From Bacteroidales bacterium (GTDB lineage: Bacteria > Bacteroidota > Bacteroidia > Bacteroidales > UBA12077), in the NCBI GenBank assembly GCA_028282785.1, contig JANQHE010000023.1:1-64000 (forward strand): a DNA stretch of 64,000 nt, in the 5' to 3' direction. Made by a program: the position numbers and the translations under genes. Below are positions 1 to 9,152 of the stretch, piece after piece. The first letter of the stretch is position 1, and each line of letters begins with the position of its first letter. Below the pieces are notes generated by a model. It worked only from the letters and a program-made list of their open reading frames with translations. It ran no database searches and had not been told where the DNA came from.

Positions 1-333
1 CGGCGCGGTTGAATAAAAATTAAAAATTCCGTTGGGATATTTTTCAGCTTTTATCCAATAGGCAATGGTTCCTTTTTGACTTGAAAAGTTTTCGCAACCC
101 GTTAAGCTGATGTAATCATCTACTCCATCAAAAATGTATGCTGAGTTTTGATTGCCAAACCGGTCGGTGGTTAAGGTGGCCCCGTTTACAACGCCATGGT
201 TGCCGGAACCGCTAAAATCGTTGGCTGTGCCATCATTAAAACTCCAGGAACCTACTAAACTGTTAGCAGGGAGCTGGGCTAAAACCTTAAACTGTAAACC
301 TAATAATAATATTAGTAAATATATGTTTCTCAT
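1..333 (-). CDS. LamG/concanavalin A-like secreted protein, N-terminal part (cut by window edge)
   Basis: Reading the minus strand from the ATG at 331-333 gives an open frame of 111 codons that runs off the left edge. It begins with a signal peptide (MRNIYLLILLLGLQFKVLAQ) and continues with GSWSFNDGTANDFSGSGNHG and then AYIFDGVDDYI, the typical start of a LamG / concanavalin A-like jelly-roll domain used for carbohydrate or protein binding outside the cell. The rest of the protein is not visible, so any catalytic domain or type IX sorting domain cannot be judged. In Bacteroidota such proteins are commonly surface-exposed adhesins or enzymes; that role is inferred from the family. Confidence 0.8.
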   Translation of the reverse strand, partial: MRNIYLLILLLGLQFKVLAQLPANSLVGSWSFNDGTANDFSGSGNHGVVNGATLTTDRFGNQNSAYIFDGVDDYISLTGCENFSSQKGTIAYWIKAEKYPNGIFNFYSTAP

Positions 334-684
334 AATCAATCATATTAAGGTTTAATTATTCGTTTTTATCAAATAATTAAAGAAAAAGAATATCTTTTTG
401 ATTTGAGAAATATAAATAATTGTACAATATTACAGGAAAGTTAACAATGCTATTTCTCTCATGATCAAAAAAGGCAATCTTTTTCAAGGTATAACAAATC
501 TAAGTAAAAAAATCAGTATCAAAACAAATTTCACTTAAAATTTATTAAGAAAAATATGGAAGCTTTAAATATTCTTAAAATGAGCTTAAAAGCAAGTGTA
601 TATAACTGAAAAAAGGCTTCCCAAAAGTCAACTTATCTTTTAGTGGGTAAGATATTTGAAAAAAGCTTCAGGGATACAAAGAAG
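334..684. other. intergenic stretch without recognisable gene
   Basis: This AT-rich gap lies between the divergent start of the LamG-type gene and the terminator of the formate-THF ligase gene. I see no open frame with coding character on either strand, no tRNA-like fold and no clear TAnnTTTG box facing the LamG-type gene. Confidence 0.5.
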
Positions 685-720
685 AAAGGGCTGTCGAAAA
701 CTTTTGGAACAACCCTTTTT
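685..720 (-). terminator. hairpin terminator downstream of formate-THF ligase
   Basis: AAAGGG-x-TGT at 685 pairs with ACA-x-CCCTTT ending at 718. T-rich sequence follows on both strands, so it can stop transcription from the ligase gene (minus strand, ending at 799) and could also work in the other direction. Confidence 0.6.
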
Positions 721-798
721 AATTAATTTTATTTAAATCTGTCAACTTATTTAGGGCAACTCACAGGATGGTGCCATAATAAAAGCTTATTATCCAAT

Positions 799-2469
799 TT
801 AGAACAAACCTGTTATGTTTCCATTTTCGTCAATATCAATCTTTTCAGCAGAAGGTTTACTTGGTAAACCAGGCATTCGCATAATAGTACCGGCAATTGG
901 TACAATAAATCCGGCTCCGGACGACAATTCAATTTCACGGATTTTTATAGTAAAATTCTCTGGGCGTCCTTTTTTATGCATATCATCAGATAAAGATTTC
1001 TGGGTTTTAGCAATACATACTGCTAAGTTTGACAGTCCCAATTCATTTATTTTCTTTAATTGATTTTTTGCTTTTACCGAATATTCTACATCTCTTGCCC
1101 CATACATTTTAGTTGCAATAGTTTCAATTTTATCTTCAAATGCCCAATCTAATCCATATAAAGGTTTAAAGCAGGTTGAGCATTCTGTAACTGATTCAAC
1201 AACTTTCTCCGCCAACTTAATAGCTCCTTCTCCACCCTGAGCCCAGGCATCATTTAAGGCTACCGATATACCTTTTGCTTCGCAGTGCTTTTTAAGTAAT
1301 TCAATTTCAGCCTCAGTATCTGAAGTAAATTTATTAATAGCCACAACAGGCTTAAAATTATAATGTTGCATATTTTCAATATGCTTATCTAAATTTTCAA
1401 ATCCCTTTTCTAAAGCATGTAAATTCTCGTTTTGTAAATCTGCCAATTTTACTCCACCATGATACTTTAACGCTCTGATTGTGGCAACAATAACCACTGC
1501 ATTAGGCATTAATTTCCCGAATTGCGATTTAATATTAAAGAATTTCTCTGCTCCTAACTCACTTGCAAAACCAGCTTCAGTTACAACATAATCACTCATT
1601 GACAATCCCATTTTTGTTGCAATTATGGTGTTTGTTCCCTGTGCAATGTTAGCAAATGGCCCGCCATGAATGATCGCCGGATTTCCTTCAAGAGTTTGTA
1701 CAAGGTTTGGCTTTATTGCATCCTTTAAAAGAACTGCCATAGCTCCTTCCGCTTTTAAATCCCTGGCAAAAATCGCTTTACCTTCGTAAGTGTATCCTAC
1801 AAATATATTTCCTAATCTTTCTTTAAGATCTTTTAAATCCTTAGCAACACACAAGGTTGCCATAACTTCCGATGCGGCTGTAATATTAAATCCTGTCTCC
1901 CTTGGAACTCCCTGTTTGGGGCCTCCTAATCCAATAACTATATCACGTAAGGAGCGCTCGTTCATATCCATTACTCTTTTCCATTCTACAGTACGAGGAT
2001 CAATTCCTAAGTTTCCTTCTTTCAACTGAATATTATTATCTATTAGAGCAGATAACAGATTATGTGCCTTTTCTACCGCAGCAAGGTCACCCGTAAAATG
2101 AAGATTTATATCTTCCATCGGAATTACTTGTGACATTCCACCTCCCGCAGCACCTCCTTTGATACCAAAAACAGGCCCTAATGAAGGTTCTCTTAATACA
2201 ACCGTAGTTTTTTTACCAATTTTATTTAATGCCTGAGTTAGACCAATTGAAGTGGTAGTTTTCCCCTCTCCGGCAGGTGTTGGTGTAATTGCCGTAACTA
2301 AAATAAGTTTAGCTTTTTTAATTTTTTCTTCATCAATAAGTTTGAGAGGTAATTTTGCCTTATATTTTCCATATAGCTCCAGATCGTCTTCAGAAATGTT
2401 TAATTGTTTAGCTATATCAACAATAGGTTTCATGTTAGCACTTTGAGCAATTTCAATGTCTGATTTCAT
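799..2469 (-). CDS. fhs: formate--tetrahydrofolate ligase
   Basis: Cytoplasmic ATP-dependent enzyme joining formate to tetrahydrofolate to give 10-formyl-THF for purine and fMet-tRNA synthesis. The 556-residue product has the usual family length. The nucleotide-binding signature TPTPAGEGKTTT is at residues 62-73, followed by the conserved VVLREPSLGPVFGIKGGAAG segment. The ATG at 2469 gives the standard N-terminus. It is a single gene with a hairpin terminator just downstream. Nothing is unusual about it, and the family assignment is secure. Confidence 0.96.
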   Translation of the reverse strand: MKSDIEIAQSANMKPIVDIAKQLNISEDDLELYGKYKAKLPLKLIDEEKIKKAKLILVTAITPTPAGEGKTTTSIGLTQALNKIGKKTTVVLREPSLGPVFGIKGGAAGGGMSQVIPMEDINLHFTGDLAAVEKAHNLLSALIDNNIQLKEGNLGIDPRTVEWKRVMDMNERSLRDIVIGLGGPKQGVPRETGFNITAASEVMATLCVAKDLKDLKERLGNIFVGYTYEGKAIFARDLKAEGAMAVLLKDAIKPNLVQTLEGNPAIIHGGPFANIAQGTNTIIATKMGLSMSDYVVTEAGFASELGAEKFFNIKSQFGKLMPNAVVIVATIRALKYHGGVKLADLQNENLHALEKGFENLDKHIENMQHYNFKPVVAINKFTSDTEAEIELLKKHCEAKGISVALNDAWAQGGEGAIKLAEKVVESVTECSTCFKPLYGLDWAFEDKIETIATKMYGARDVEYSVKAKNQLKKINELGLSNLAVCIAKTQKSLSDDMHKKGRPENFTIKIREIELSSGAGFIVPIAGTIMRMPGLPSKPSAEKIDIDENGNITGLF

Positions 2470-2700
2470 AGTGATCGATATTTTTTAGATTAAATTATTG
2501 TAAGGTTGATCTCAATAAAATTAATAAATCCGGATAAATAAATCCATCGATTTGTTAATTTTTTATAGTGGAACACTTAACAAAAAGTTTTGTTCAACCT
2601 TACCAGGAAGATACTAATAATTAATCCATTAAAGCTTAATCAAAATCCAAAGCCTCAATAATCTACGCTTGAAATACTAAACGAATAACTCAGAGCTAAT

Positions 2701-3711
2701 TTATGGTTCGTATCTCGATTCTGAAAGAATCTTTTGATAATCATTTTCCAACATGAGCTCTTTTAAAGACACTTTAGGATTTTTTTTCATATAGGCATTA
2801 ACAATTTGCCAACCCAGCCAAACTGATGCTCTACCGGGTGAGTCGCTTGGGTATCCTATTGTAAAAGGTGCCGGATTCATATGCTTGTTGATTGTCATAT
2901 AGTCAGTACTAAAAAGTAACTTATTTTCTATCAAGTAATTCCACATTTGTTTTTCATTACCAATGCACCACCTTAATTGATTACCGGTAAAACCAATTTT
3001 CAGTGAATCAGGTGTATTAGGGAACATAACATCAAGGAAATATTGAATTTTTCCTTGATAAATCATATTGTTTACAAGGTTATCAACGGAATCCTTATAA
3101 ACAAACTCAGTTAGAACCCATGATTTAAGCGCATCGACAGGAATATTCCCGGGATTCATATTATTTTGAAGATAATTTGCTATCCCTAATCGATCATAAA
3201 ATTCGCAGTCTTTGCCTAAATATTTATCCGTTCCGATTCCTAAAATACTATCCGAAACTACTATAGATTGGTTAAAACCTCCGATGTAAGTATAAACCGA
3301 CGGAATAATTCCTTCCGGAAAATGATATTTGTATCTTTTAAACGCTTTTTCAATATCCGATTCTACATCTTTAAGATCCGGAAAGATATCCATAACCTCT
3401 TCATGAACCTTATTCATGGTATAATCAGTGATAAAACCGGTTAACTCATCAGCATATTCTTCCTGATAAGGATTTCCCAATCGTATTATTCTGTAACTGT
3501 ATAACTCAAAAAAATCACCATACTCATTAATAATGTCCGGTAATTCACCTGCCACATTCGCCGGATCAATCTCAAAAATCTCTTTATCAAGCCTTTTAAT
3601 ATTTAAGTCCAGATCAATTCCTGATATATCAACATCCGGCTGATTATTACGTTTGCAAGCAGTAAAAACTGATAACAAAATAATTAGAAAAGCAATTCCT
3701 TTTTTGATCAT
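2701..3711 (-). CDS. gldB: GldB-family gliding motility lipoprotein
   Basis: The 336-residue product starts with a lipoprotein signal (LLSVFTACKR; predicted lipidated Cys at residue 19). It then matches the GldB pattern: DLNIKRLDKEIFEIDP, a PSVYTYIGGFNQSI segment, and a C-terminal SPGRASVWLGWQIVNAYM block. GldB is an envelope lipoprotein first known from gliding Flavobacterium, but homologues occur widely in non-gliding Bacteroidota, so gliding cannot be concluded from this gene alone. In several Bacteroidota gldB lies beside nadE; here nadE is two genes away on the opposite strand, which supports the call. No gldC is next to it. Confidence 0.85.
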   Translation of the reverse strand: MIKKGIAFLIILLSVFTACKRNNQPDVDISGIDLDLNIKRLDKEIFEIDPANVAGELPDIINEYGDFFELYSYRIIRLGNPYQEEYADELTGFITDYTMNKVHEEVMDIFPDLKDVESDIEKAFKRYKYHFPEGIIPSVYTYIGGFNQSIVVSDSILGIGTDKYLGKDCEFYDRLGIANYLQNNMNPGNIPVDALKSWVLTEFVYKDSVDNLVNNMIYQGKIQYFLDVMFPNTPDSLKIGFTGNQLRWCIGNEKQMWNYLIENKLLFSTDYMTINKHMNPAPFTIGYPSDSPGRASVWLGWQIVNAYMKKNPKVSLKELMLENDYQKILSESRYEP

Positions 3712-3786
3712 TACACAATAATTTTAATTAATCTTTATTACTATATTAAAAAGGTCTGATTTTTGTTTTCAATCCTTAAAAATCAC

Positions 3787-3816
3787 TTTCTATCCTGTGA
3801 TTTTTATATATTTTTG
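3787..3816 (+). promoter_or_regulatory. Bacteroidota-type promoter for the beta-barrel gene at 3844
   Basis: A TATTTTTG box (TAnnTTTG) lies at 3809-3816, with a weak -33 element (TTTC, 3787-3790) 18 bp upstream. It places the transcript start about 20 bases before the ATG. Confidence 0.55.
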
Positions 3817-3843
3817 TATTAACTTAAAATAAAGCTTAAAAGT

Positions 3844-4503
3844 ATGAAAAAGTATTTATTTATTTCAATATTACTCCTTTCAAGTATTCAACTATTTGCG
3901 CAGAAAACCAATTTGCGATTTACTGTATTTGTTGACCCCAAATTTTCGTGGATGAAATCCGATTATAATTCTATAGAAAATGACGGAACTAAAATGGGAG
4001 TAAACATTGGACTTAATGTTGATAATTTTTTTGCTGATAATTATGCACTTATGACTGGTATTTCTATTGATAATACAGGTGGTAATTTAAAATTTGATTA
4101 TGCAAAAACTTTACAAACAGGTAGTGGAGAAGAAGATTTACCTGCTGGTAGTTCTGTAAATTATAAACTCCAATATATTAGTGTTCCATTAGGGTTAAAA
4201 TTAAAAACGAATGAAATTGGTTATTGGACATTTTTTACACACCTTGGGTTAAATGGTGGTATCAATATCAAGGCAACTGCTGAAGTTGATGGTTTTGAAT
4301 TGGAAAATGAGAATATCAGCGATGAAGTTAATTTATTTAATCTTGGTTATTACATTGGTGCTGGTGCAGAATATTCAATTGGTGGAAATGCTGCAATTGT
4401 GGTTGGTTTAACTTACACGAACGGATTTGTTGACATTACGGATGGTAATGATAGTAAAGTAACATTAAGTAATGTTGCTATAAGATTAGGTGTACTATTT
4501 TAA
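3844..4503 (+). CDS. outer-membrane beta-barrel protein (PorT-like)
   Basis: The 219-residue product has a clear signal peptide (MKKYLFISILLLSSIQLFAQ). The rest shows alternating hydrophobic/polar strands with glycine- and aromatic-rich turns (NLGYYIGAGAEYSIGG, VVGLTYTNGF) and an amphipathic last strand ending in RLGVLF, as expected of an 8-stranded outer-membrane barrel (OMP_b-brl_2/PorT-like). It has its own promoter and sits 25 bases before nadE, so the two may be co-transcribed. Specific function is unknown; PorT proper is longer and tied to type IX secretion, so I do not use that name. Confidence 0.7.
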   Translation: MKKYLFISILLLSSIQLFAQKTNLRFTVFVDPKFSWMKSDYNSIENDGTKMGVNIGLNVDNFFADNYALMTGISIDNTGGNLKFDYAKTLQTGSGEEDLPAGSSVNYKLQYISVPLGLKLKTNEIGYWTFFTHLGLNGGINIKATAEVDGFELENENISDEVNLFNLGYYIGAGAEYSIGGNAAIVVGLTYTNGFVDITDGNDSKVTLSNVAIRLGVLF

Positions 4504-4528
4504 AAATGTATCTTAAATATTAAACTAT

Positions 4529-6187
4529 ATGAAGATTGCTCTGGCTCAACTCAATTATCATATAGGTAATTTCGAGAAAAATACGTTAAAGATCATTGAT
4601 CAGATTGAGGCCGCTAAAAAGGATCAAATTGATCTGCTTGTATTTTCGGAATTATCCGTATGCGGTTATCCCCCACAGGATTTGTTAGAGAAGAAAACAT
4701 TTATCGAACAGTGTGAAATTGCAATTGAAGAAATTACTCCGTATTGCAAGGAAATTGCTATAATAATTGGCTCTCCAACAATAAATTATCATCAAAAGGG
4801 GAAAAGGCTATACAATTCTGCAATATTTATTGCAGAAGGTAAAGTGCAATATATTCAAAATAAAACCCTACTTCCCACGTATGATATTTTTGATGAATAC
4901 AGGTATTTTGAGCCAAACGATAAATTCAACGTAGTTGAGTACAAAGAAAAAAAGATTGCTATAACCATATGCGAAGATCTATGGGATTTTCAACCTGTTG
5001 AAAACACTTTTGCTAAAAATCAGCTTTATAATATAACGCCAATGGAAAAATTGGCCGAACATAAACCTGATCTAATTATAAATATTGCAGCTTCTCCATT
5101 TTCATATACAAAGATCTGGGGGCGTAAAAATATATTTATTCGTAATGCGAAAAAATACAATCTTCCATTGTTTAATGTAAACCAGGTTGGAGCGCAAACA
5201 GAATTAATTTTCGATGGAGGTTCATTGGTCGTGAATCCCGATGGTACCATCGCCGATGAAATGAAACTATTTGAGGAAGATTATAAAGTATATGATCTGA
5301 ATGAGATCAGTAAATGTTCGCTTAAAAAAAATATTGATGAGGACCCTGATGTTATAGCCAAAATACATGATGCACTTGTATTAGGAATCAGAGATTATTT
5401 TAATAAGATGAACTTTTCATCTGCGACATTAGGCCTATCGGGTGGTATTGATTCTGCTGTTTCGTTAGTAATTGCCGAAAGAGCCCTGGGTGCTGAAAAT
5501 ATTCATGTACTATTACTTCCATCAAAATATTCATCTGATCATTCGATTACCGATGCTGAAATTTTAGCAAAAAATCTCAGAGTTAAATATGATTTGGTTC
5601 ACATTCAGGAAGTGGTAGATAGTTTTAATGATTCTCTAAAATCCGTATTTAAAGATTTACCTGAAGATATTACCGAAGAAAATATTCAAGCTCGTGCACG
5701 AGGTACAATCTTAATGGCATTATCCAATAAATTTGGTCACATATTGCTAAATACTTCCAATAAAAGTGAAGCTGCAGTTGGTTATGGCACCTTGTACGGT
5801 GATATGAATGGCGGATTATCGGTTTTAGGAGATGTTTATAAAGCCGATGTTTATAAGCTTGCCCGTTACATTAATAAAGATTCAGAAATCATCCCTGAAA
5901 ATACGATCGTAAAACCACCTTCTGCTGAACTTAAACCTGATCAAAAGGACACGGATTCATTACCTGATTATGATGTATTGGATAAAATTCTTTTTGAGTA
6001 TATTGAACTACAAAAGCCACTGGAAGAGATTATCGAAGAAGGCTGGGATAAAACGCTTGTAAAACGAATCACAAAATTGGTTGATACAAACGAATACAAG
6101 CGATACCAGGCTCCTCCTATTTTAAGAATTTCATCAAAAGCTTTCGGTGCAGGACGAAGAATGCCTTTAGTTGCAAAATATAATTAA
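4529..6187 (+). CDS. nadE: glutamine-dependent NAD+ synthetase
   Basis: Cytoplasmic enzyme for the last step of NAD synthesis: it amidates nicotinic acid adenine dinucleotide using ammonia from glutamine. The 552-residue protein has both expected parts: an N-terminal nitrilase-type glutaminase domain with the catalytic triad E41, K112 and C148 (FSELSVCGYP, NKTLLP, TICEDLWD), and a C-terminal synthetase domain with the ATP pyrophosphatase loop SGGIDSA at 304-310. It follows the beta-barrel gene by 25 bases on the same strand. No irregularity seen. Confidence 0.96.
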   Translation: MKIALAQLNYHIGNFEKNTLKIIDQIEAAKKDQIDLLVFSELSVCGYPPQDLLEKKTFIEQCEIAIEEITPYCKEIAIIIGSPTINYHQKGKRLYNSAIFIAEGKVQYIQNKTLLPTYDIFDEYRYFEPNDKFNVVEYKEKKIAITICEDLWDFQPVENTFAKNQLYNITPMEKLAEHKPDLIINIAASPFSYTKIWGRKNIFIRNAKKYNLPLFNVNQVGAQTELIFDGGSLVVNPDGTIADEMKLFEEDYKVYDLNEISKCSLKKNIDEDPDVIAKIHDALVLGIRDYFNKMNFSSATLGLSGGIDSAVSLVIAERALGAENIHVLLLPSKYSSDHSITDAEILAKNLRVKYDLVHIQEVVDSFNDSLKSVFKDLPEDITEENIQARARGTILMALSNKFGHILLNTSNKSEAAVGYGTLYGDMNGGLSVLGDVYKADVYKLARYINKDSEIIPENTIVKPPSAELKPDQKDTDSLPDYDVLDKILFEYIELQKPLEEIIEEGWDKTLVKRITKLVDTNEYKRYQAPPILRISSKAFGAGRRMPLVAKYN

Positions 6188-6292
6188 AAGAAAAGGGAGT
6201 ATCTGTTTAATCCTTGCTTTCTATATTTAGTCATATATTACAACTAAATACCGATTTTCAGGAAAATATTTTATAGTTTTAGCTGAAAGTTA

Positions 6293-6300
6293 TACATTTG
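6293..6300 (+). promoter_or_regulatory. -7 box of the Crp/Fnr-family gene
   Basis: TACATTTG is an exact TAnnTTTG match. It lies immediately before an upstream in-frame ATG at 6302, which would then sit upstream of the expected transcript start, so this box argues that translation starts further down (6335). Confidence 0.5.
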
Positions 6301-6334
6301 TATGTTTTTTAACATGTTTATAAAAAATACATCA

Positions 6335-7027
6335 ATGAACGTTGAGTGCCATAATATAATTGATAACCAAATGTCTGTTTTTAGTGTTCTTAATGAAGAA
6401 GAAAAAGAACTTCTAAAGAAAAACAGCACATGTACTTATTACAAGAAAAACGATATTATTTATAAAGAAGGAGATAAACCCAGCGGATTAATTTGTCTTT
6501 CAAAAGGAAAAGTAAAAATATTTAAAGAAGGTGTTGGAGGAAGAGAACAAATTGTTCGAATGGCAAAACCGGTTGGATTTATAGGTTATCGCGCACTTTT
6601 TGCAGAACAAAATTATCTTGCATCAGCAGAAGCTATTGAAGATAGTGTTATTTGTACAATTGAAAAAGACGCATTATTTAAAATCTTAAAAACTAATTAC
6701 GAACTTGCTTTTAGTATAATTCGTTCTTTAGCATCAGAGCTTGGTTTTTCAAATAATAGAACTGTTACTCTTACACAAAAACATATACGCGGACGTTTAG
6801 CTGAATCTTTATTATTCCTAAAAGAAACTTATGGAGTAGAAGACGATAATGCAACTATAAAAGTTTACCTATCACGTGAAGATATAGCCAACCTTTCTAA
6901 TATGACTACATCCAATGCAATTAGAACGCTTTCTACGTTTGCCAGTGAAAAAATTATTGCTTTGGACGGTAGAAAGATCAAGATCTTGGATTTAAAAGGC
7001 TTAGAAAGAATTAGTGAGTTAGGTTAA
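6335..7027 (+). CDS. Crp/Fnr-family transcriptional regulator
   Basis: The product (230 residues from the chosen ATG) has an N-terminal cyclic-nucleotide-binding beta-roll (YKEGDKPSGLICLSKGKVKI, then a GREQIVRMAKPVGFIGYRALF segment) and a C-terminal winged helix (YLSREDIANLSNMTTSNAIR). It is a cytoplasmic DNA-binding regulator; the ligand is unknown. Only one cysteine lies near the N-terminus, so there is no Fnr-type iron-sulfur motif. In-frame ATGs also exist at 6302 and 6314; I prefer 6335 because the -7 box ends at 6300. The target genes cannot be named from the window. Confidence 0.88.
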   Translation: MNVECHNIIDNQMSVFSVLNEEEKELLKKNSTCTYYKKNDIIYKEGDKPSGLICLSKGKVKIFKEGVGGREQIVRMAKPVGFIGYRALFAEQNYLASAEAIEDSVICTIEKDALFKILKTNYELAFSIIRSLASELGFSNNRTVTLTQKHIRGRLAESLLFLKETYGVEDDNATIKVYLSREDIANLSNMTTSNAIRTLSTFASEKIIALDGRKIKILDLKGLERISELG

Positions 7028-7033
7028 ACTTTT

Positions 7034-8467
7034 TTATTTAATCGAAAGAGATTCCAGGAAGTTCTTATCTGTCATAAAATTGGTATCCAGCTCACCTTTT
7101 ACATACATCTCTTTGAATAATAGTAGGTTCTCAGCTGTTTTAGGATTATTGGTATCATAAAGAATTCTACTGGCTTCCTTAATTTTCAATGTGTCTAATT
7201 TAACTTTTTTTCCATAGGATTTTTCAAAGTAAAAATCTACTGCATTTTCTAAACCTTCATCTAAAATGGATGTAACGACTAATTGTGTTAAATCAATACT
7301 GGTTGAGTCATCTAAAACTTGTTGAATTTCTCTGATAATAGAATAATTCAACGATGATGAAGTATGATTTAGAACGATTACCGTGTTCGTATCTTCAACA
7401 TATCTAAATAAACTAGTTCTAAATCCATTCCATTTTCCATGATGATAAGCTATTTTTTTATTGTTCCTTTTTCTGATTCTAAATCCAAATCCATATGGAA
7501 TTTCATACTTATTACGTAGTTTAAAAGTAGAAATAGATTCATTTATAGTTTCTTTCGATACCAATTTATCATTATATAAAGCCTGGTCCCATTTAAATAA
7601 ATCTTCAGTGGTTGAATAAACTCCTTTATCCCCTACCGCGCCATCATTAACAGTTTCAGGAATCATTCTATATCTCCGTCCTCTATAGTAATATCCGATT
7701 AACCTTTCTTTTTTCTTGTCACTTTCTGCCCTGCTATAAACAAAAGAGTTATTCATTTCCAGGGGATCAAATATATTTTCCTTCATAAATTCGGCAAAAG
7801 ATTGTTGAGAAATTCTTTCAACAATTGATGCTAAAACTATATATCCTGTATTTGAATAATCCCATCTCCTACCTGGCGTAAAATACAAATTTAATTTATG
7901 TTCGGCCATCATTTCCAGGATCTCTTCATTAGTTGGTGCTCCTTTCCCATGCCAGTGGTTTTCAACCAACCAGTAATAATTTGGTAGTCCCGATGTATGA
8001 TTTAATAACATCCTAACTGTTATTCCCGGATAAGGAAATTCAGGAATATATTTTATCACAGAATCTTCATAATTTAAATGATTTCGTTCTTTAAGAATCA
8101 TTACTGCCATGGCTGTAAATTGCTTACTAACCGAGGCTAACTGAAAGATATCATCTTTTTCCAGTTTCTTTCTTCTAAGCATGTCCGAATATCCGAAAGA
8201 TTCATTATAAATACAATATCCTTTATGGGCCACAAGAACATTCCCGTTAAAGTAATGATTCTTTGCCTTAGCTTGAAGAATTGAATCTATAACTTCTGCT
8301 TTTTCCTGATAGAATATTTGCTCGATTTCTTTCTTAATTGATTTTGAAACTATCTCTTTCTTATCAATAGCTGCACCAAACAAATCAAGTCGGATACTTA
8401 CAGTTACCACAATGAAAATAAATGTAAGCGAGATAAGCGAGAATATTTTTAGGTATCTGTAATCCAT
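7034..8467 (-). CDS. serine hydrolase, beta-lactamase / class C family, membrane-anchored
   Basis: The 477-residue product begins with a single hydrophobic segment (residues about 9-29) acting as signal or anchor, so the enzyme faces the periplasm or outside. It carries the class C penicillin-recognition motifs: SVSK (catalytic Ser and Lys), YSNTGY (Y-x-N), and HHGKWNG in place of K-T-G. Families of this type include D-Ala-D-Ala peptidases, esterases and peptidases; the substrate cannot be told from sequence. The C-terminal ~110 residues after the hydrolase domain are a helical extension of unknown role. It converges on the Crp/Fnr gene with a 6-base gap. Confidence 0.85.
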   Translation of the reverse strand: MDYRYLKIFSLISLTFIFIVVTVSIRLDLFGAAIDKKEIVSKSIKKEIEQIFYQEKAEVIDSILQAKAKNHYFNGNVLVAHKGYCIYNESFGYSDMLRRKKLEKDDIFQLASVSKQFTAMAVMILKERNHLNYEDSVIKYIPEFPYPGITVRMLLNHTSGLPNYYWLVENHWHGKGAPTNEEILEMMAEHKLNLYFTPGRRWDYSNTGYIVLASIVERISQQSFAEFMKENIFDPLEMNNSFVYSRAESDKKKERLIGYYYRGRRYRMIPETVNDGAVGDKGVYSTTEDLFKWDQALYNDKLVSKETINESISTFKLRNKYEIPYGFGFRIRKRNNKKIAYHHGKWNGFRTSLFRYVEDTNTVIVLNHTSSSLNYSIIREIQQVLDDSTSIDLTQLVVTSILDEGLENAVDFYFEKSYGKKVKLDTLKIKEASRILYDTNNPKTAENLLLFKEMYVKGELDTNFMTDKNFLESLSIK

Positions 8468-8762
8468 ATACTTTCGTGAGAATTTAACATTCTCTTAAAA
8501 CAGCGGCAAATTAAAACAAATTTTACTTTGAATCAAAGTCTTTGTCTCTTAAAATCCTTTATCTGTGGGGTATTCCAAATATAAATCTTAATTTCAGGTG
8601 GTAATGAAAAAGGGCTAAGAATCCTATAAAATAAGGACTTAGAAAGTTTTCAACATGCTAAGCTTTTGAATCAATTATAAATTAAAAAATGTGGAAAAAT
8701 TATTACTTGAAGTAAATAGTAAAAAATCAATGATTGTCTGATCTATACTTAGTACCTTAAAG
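8468..8762. other. intergenic stretch without recognisable gene
   Basis: Non-coding on both strands by inspection. It separates the serine hydrolase from the transposase remnant, and nothing beyond AT-rich sequence is seen. Confidence 0.4.
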
Positions 8763-8773
8763 ATGCTGAGCAT
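8763..8773. repeat. palindrome ATGCTGAGCAT, left flank of RAYT remnant
   Basis: An 11-base palindrome (5-base arms around a G). The sequence TGCTGAGCAT recurs at 9134-9143, so two copies flank the transposase remnant. Confidence 0.45.
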
Positions 8774-8855
8774 AGATTCTACCAAATGCTATCCAAATAC
8801 TTTTCATTCAAGCTATACAAACATTGAGCTTCAAAATTGTCCTTGTCAAAATTTA

Positions 8856-9053
8856 TCAACTCATATGCCAACTTTTTGTAGCTATTAAAAAATGAAAGTG
8901 GTTAGGCATTAAGCACCAAGCCAGTATATCCGCATTAGGAACAATATGACTCTTGACTTTGGATAAAAAGAATAAATAATTTCTTTCGTTATAAAATACA
9001 GTTTCGTTACTTCTATTGTAGATATGGTATACTATATCTGATTCGAAATGCAT
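8856..9053 (-). pseudogene. REP-associated tyrosine transposase (RAYT, Y1 family), N-terminal remnant
   Basis: The 65-residue open frame begins like a Y1/REP transposase (VYHIYNRSNETVFYNERNYL) and includes the metal-binding HUH motif in LMPNHFHFLI. It then stops soon after, without the helix bearing the catalytic tyrosine. A complete relative of 207 residues is present at 19217 in this window, so about two thirds of the gene is missing. I see no continuation in another frame downstream. It is probably a decayed insertion. Confidence 0.75.
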
Positions 9054-9133
9054 AAATAAAATTAAAACTATTTTATGAAATATAAAACAATAAATGGTAT
9101 TGAAAACTTAACTGATAATTAGCACTGTACAAG

Positions 9134-9143
9134 TGCTGAGCAT
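9134..9143. repeat. TGCTGAGCAT, right flank of RAYT remnant
   Basis: A ten-base copy shared with 8764-8773. It adjoins AGCACT-N5-AGTGCT (9121-9137), a small hairpin just past the end of murF-alr that may also act as a weak terminator. Confidence 0.4.
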
Positions 9144-9152
9144 CAGTTAGAC

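Noticed and set aside
3844-4503. Naming the beta-barrel protein PorT or calling it part of type IX secretion
   Set aside because: Only the general fold is visible; there is no other T9SS component nearby.
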